A program made the position numbers and the translations under genes. A stretch of 30,844 nt of DNA from NCBI GenBank assembly GCA_002081555.1, contig MZNV01001044.1:1-30844 (forward strand), read 5' to 3'. Of the stretch, positions 30,344-30,844 are shown in pieces. Numbering within the stretch: the stretch's first letter is position 1; every line of letters begins with the position of its first letter. The stretch comes from Protostelium mycophagum (taxonomy: Eukaryota > Evosea > Variosea > Protosteliida > Protosteliaceae). The notes under the pieces were generated by a model. That model searched no databases, was not told the origin of the DNA, and saw only the letters and a program-made list of their open reading frames with translations.

Positions 30344-30844
30344 TTATAACTTCTTTCTCTTGTTCTTTGGTTGTGTCTTGATGAGATCTATCACCACCGT
30401 CTCCGCTAGTGGTCCCCTCGCTGGTCGAACCAGGGTGTTCAACGCGGTTATGAAGAGAGAGCTGATGGTATTACAGTGTATCCTGAGCGAACCGACAGCT
30501 CTGAAGAAGACCAATGCCCGTTCAGAGTCTGTCTCTATAGTTATGAGGTCCCGCATCAGTTTCACATAAACCAACGACATCTGGTTGATGCACTGAGTCT
30601 TGTACTCATCCAGTGAGATTTTTCCACCTGGTGTGACCATAAGGGCTTTTCTGAAGGGTAATGGTACTTCGTTCAGAATCACCGTGAGCTTAACGTCTAA
30701 ATCATGGGATTGTTGGTGATATCGATCTGTGAAGGCGAGGGCACATTGGTCTGGGGAAAGAGGGTACAGATCTGAGGGAGCTCCTCCGTCGACATCAAAA
30801 GTTAATGGGGGTGGCTTGTCCATGTTTGCTTTCTTGGTTCGGGT
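30344..30844 (-). CDS. Unrecognised protein with basic C-terminus (may extend past the window)
   Basis: Open from the right edge to the stop at 30344. If it starts at the Met at 30823 it has 159 residues (MDKPPPLTFDVDGGAPSDLY). The frame stays open upstream to the edge, so the true start may lie outside. The body is predicted mostly helical (TQCINQMSLVYVKLMRDLIT, LFITALNTLVRP), and the tail is basic (KTQPKNKRKKL), compatible with a nuclear protein. No signal peptide or membrane segment is seen. I do not recognise a family. The long open frame without introns and normal codon use support it as coding. Confidence 0.6.
   Translation of the reverse strand, partial: TRTKKANMDKPPPLTFDVDGGAPSDLYPLSPDQCALAFTDRYHQQSHDLDVKLTVILNEVPLPFRKALMVTPGGKISLDEYKTQCINQMSLVYVKLMRDLITIETDSERALVFFRAVGSLRIHCNTISSLFITALNTLVRPARGPLAETVVIDLIKTQPKNKRKKL

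Noticed and set aside
30165-30569. Plus-strand open frame near the right end
   Set aside because: It is largely antisense to the better-supported minus-strand gene ending at 30344 and shows no motif.

Overview
The window is eukaryotic, almost certainly from a small-genome invertebrate animal. Protein-coding exons are cut by very short GT-AG introns, mostly about 35-70 nt, with weak 3' splice sites. AATAAA signals lie just past several stop codons, and genes sit on both strands with little spacing. The gene set points to an animal or a close relative: a Polycomb RING1/RNF2 homologue, a MUT-7/Nibbler/EXD3-type exonuclease, a CEP162-like ciliary protein, thiamine triphosphatase, a secreted GKR-processed peptide precursor and a GPI-type mucin. 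A compact nematode-like genome is possible, but the introns lack the TTTTCAG acceptor of rhabditid nematodes, so I do not name a phylum.

Layout, left to right. 1-2258 (-): SET-domain methyltransferase of the SETD3/Rubisco-LSMT type, cut off by the left edge, with a decayed tRNA-Ala nested in one intron. 2968-3914 (-): thiamine triphosphatase (CYTH). 4490-4819 (+): small Ser/Thr-rich GPI-type surface protein. 5045-8247 (-): DEDDy 3'-5' exonuclease of the MUT-7/EXD3/Nibbler family, about 20 nt downstream of an ankyrin-like gene (8269-9133, -). 9134-10112: intergenic, holding a partial copy of a SETD exon. 10113-15914 (-): long CEP162-like coiled-coil protein. 16435-17127 (+): unrecognised beta-rich protein with a basic tail. 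17220-19348 (-): SANT/Myb-like nuclear protein. 20285-23617 (+): cyclic nucleotide phosphodiesterase with a degenerate receiver domain and coiled coil. 23707-24030 (-): His/Gly-repeat protein. 24413-25483 (-): thioredoxin-PITH protein. 25867-27373 (-): RING1/RNF2 homologue. 27561-30095 (+): secreted multi-copy peptide precursor built from tandemly duplicated exon-intron units. 30344-30844 (-): unrecognised protein reaching the right edge.

No single pathway unites the window. Several genes concern chromatin or nuclear regulation (RING1, the SANT-like protein), small-RNA processing (the exonuclease) and cilia or signalling (CEP162-like, PDE). At DNA level the sequence is unusually rich in a few short words on both strands, in exons and introns alike. 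The clearest is TTGTAGA/TCTACAA, about 45 copies by eye against about 4 expected; the palindromes GAAATTTC and TGACGTCA are also enriched. The most notable proteins are the PDE, which has a pseudo-receiver and a Gln-to-Ser change at the nucleotide-binding glutamine, and the peptide precursor. Gene models were spliced by eye, using reading-phase agreement and family motifs.
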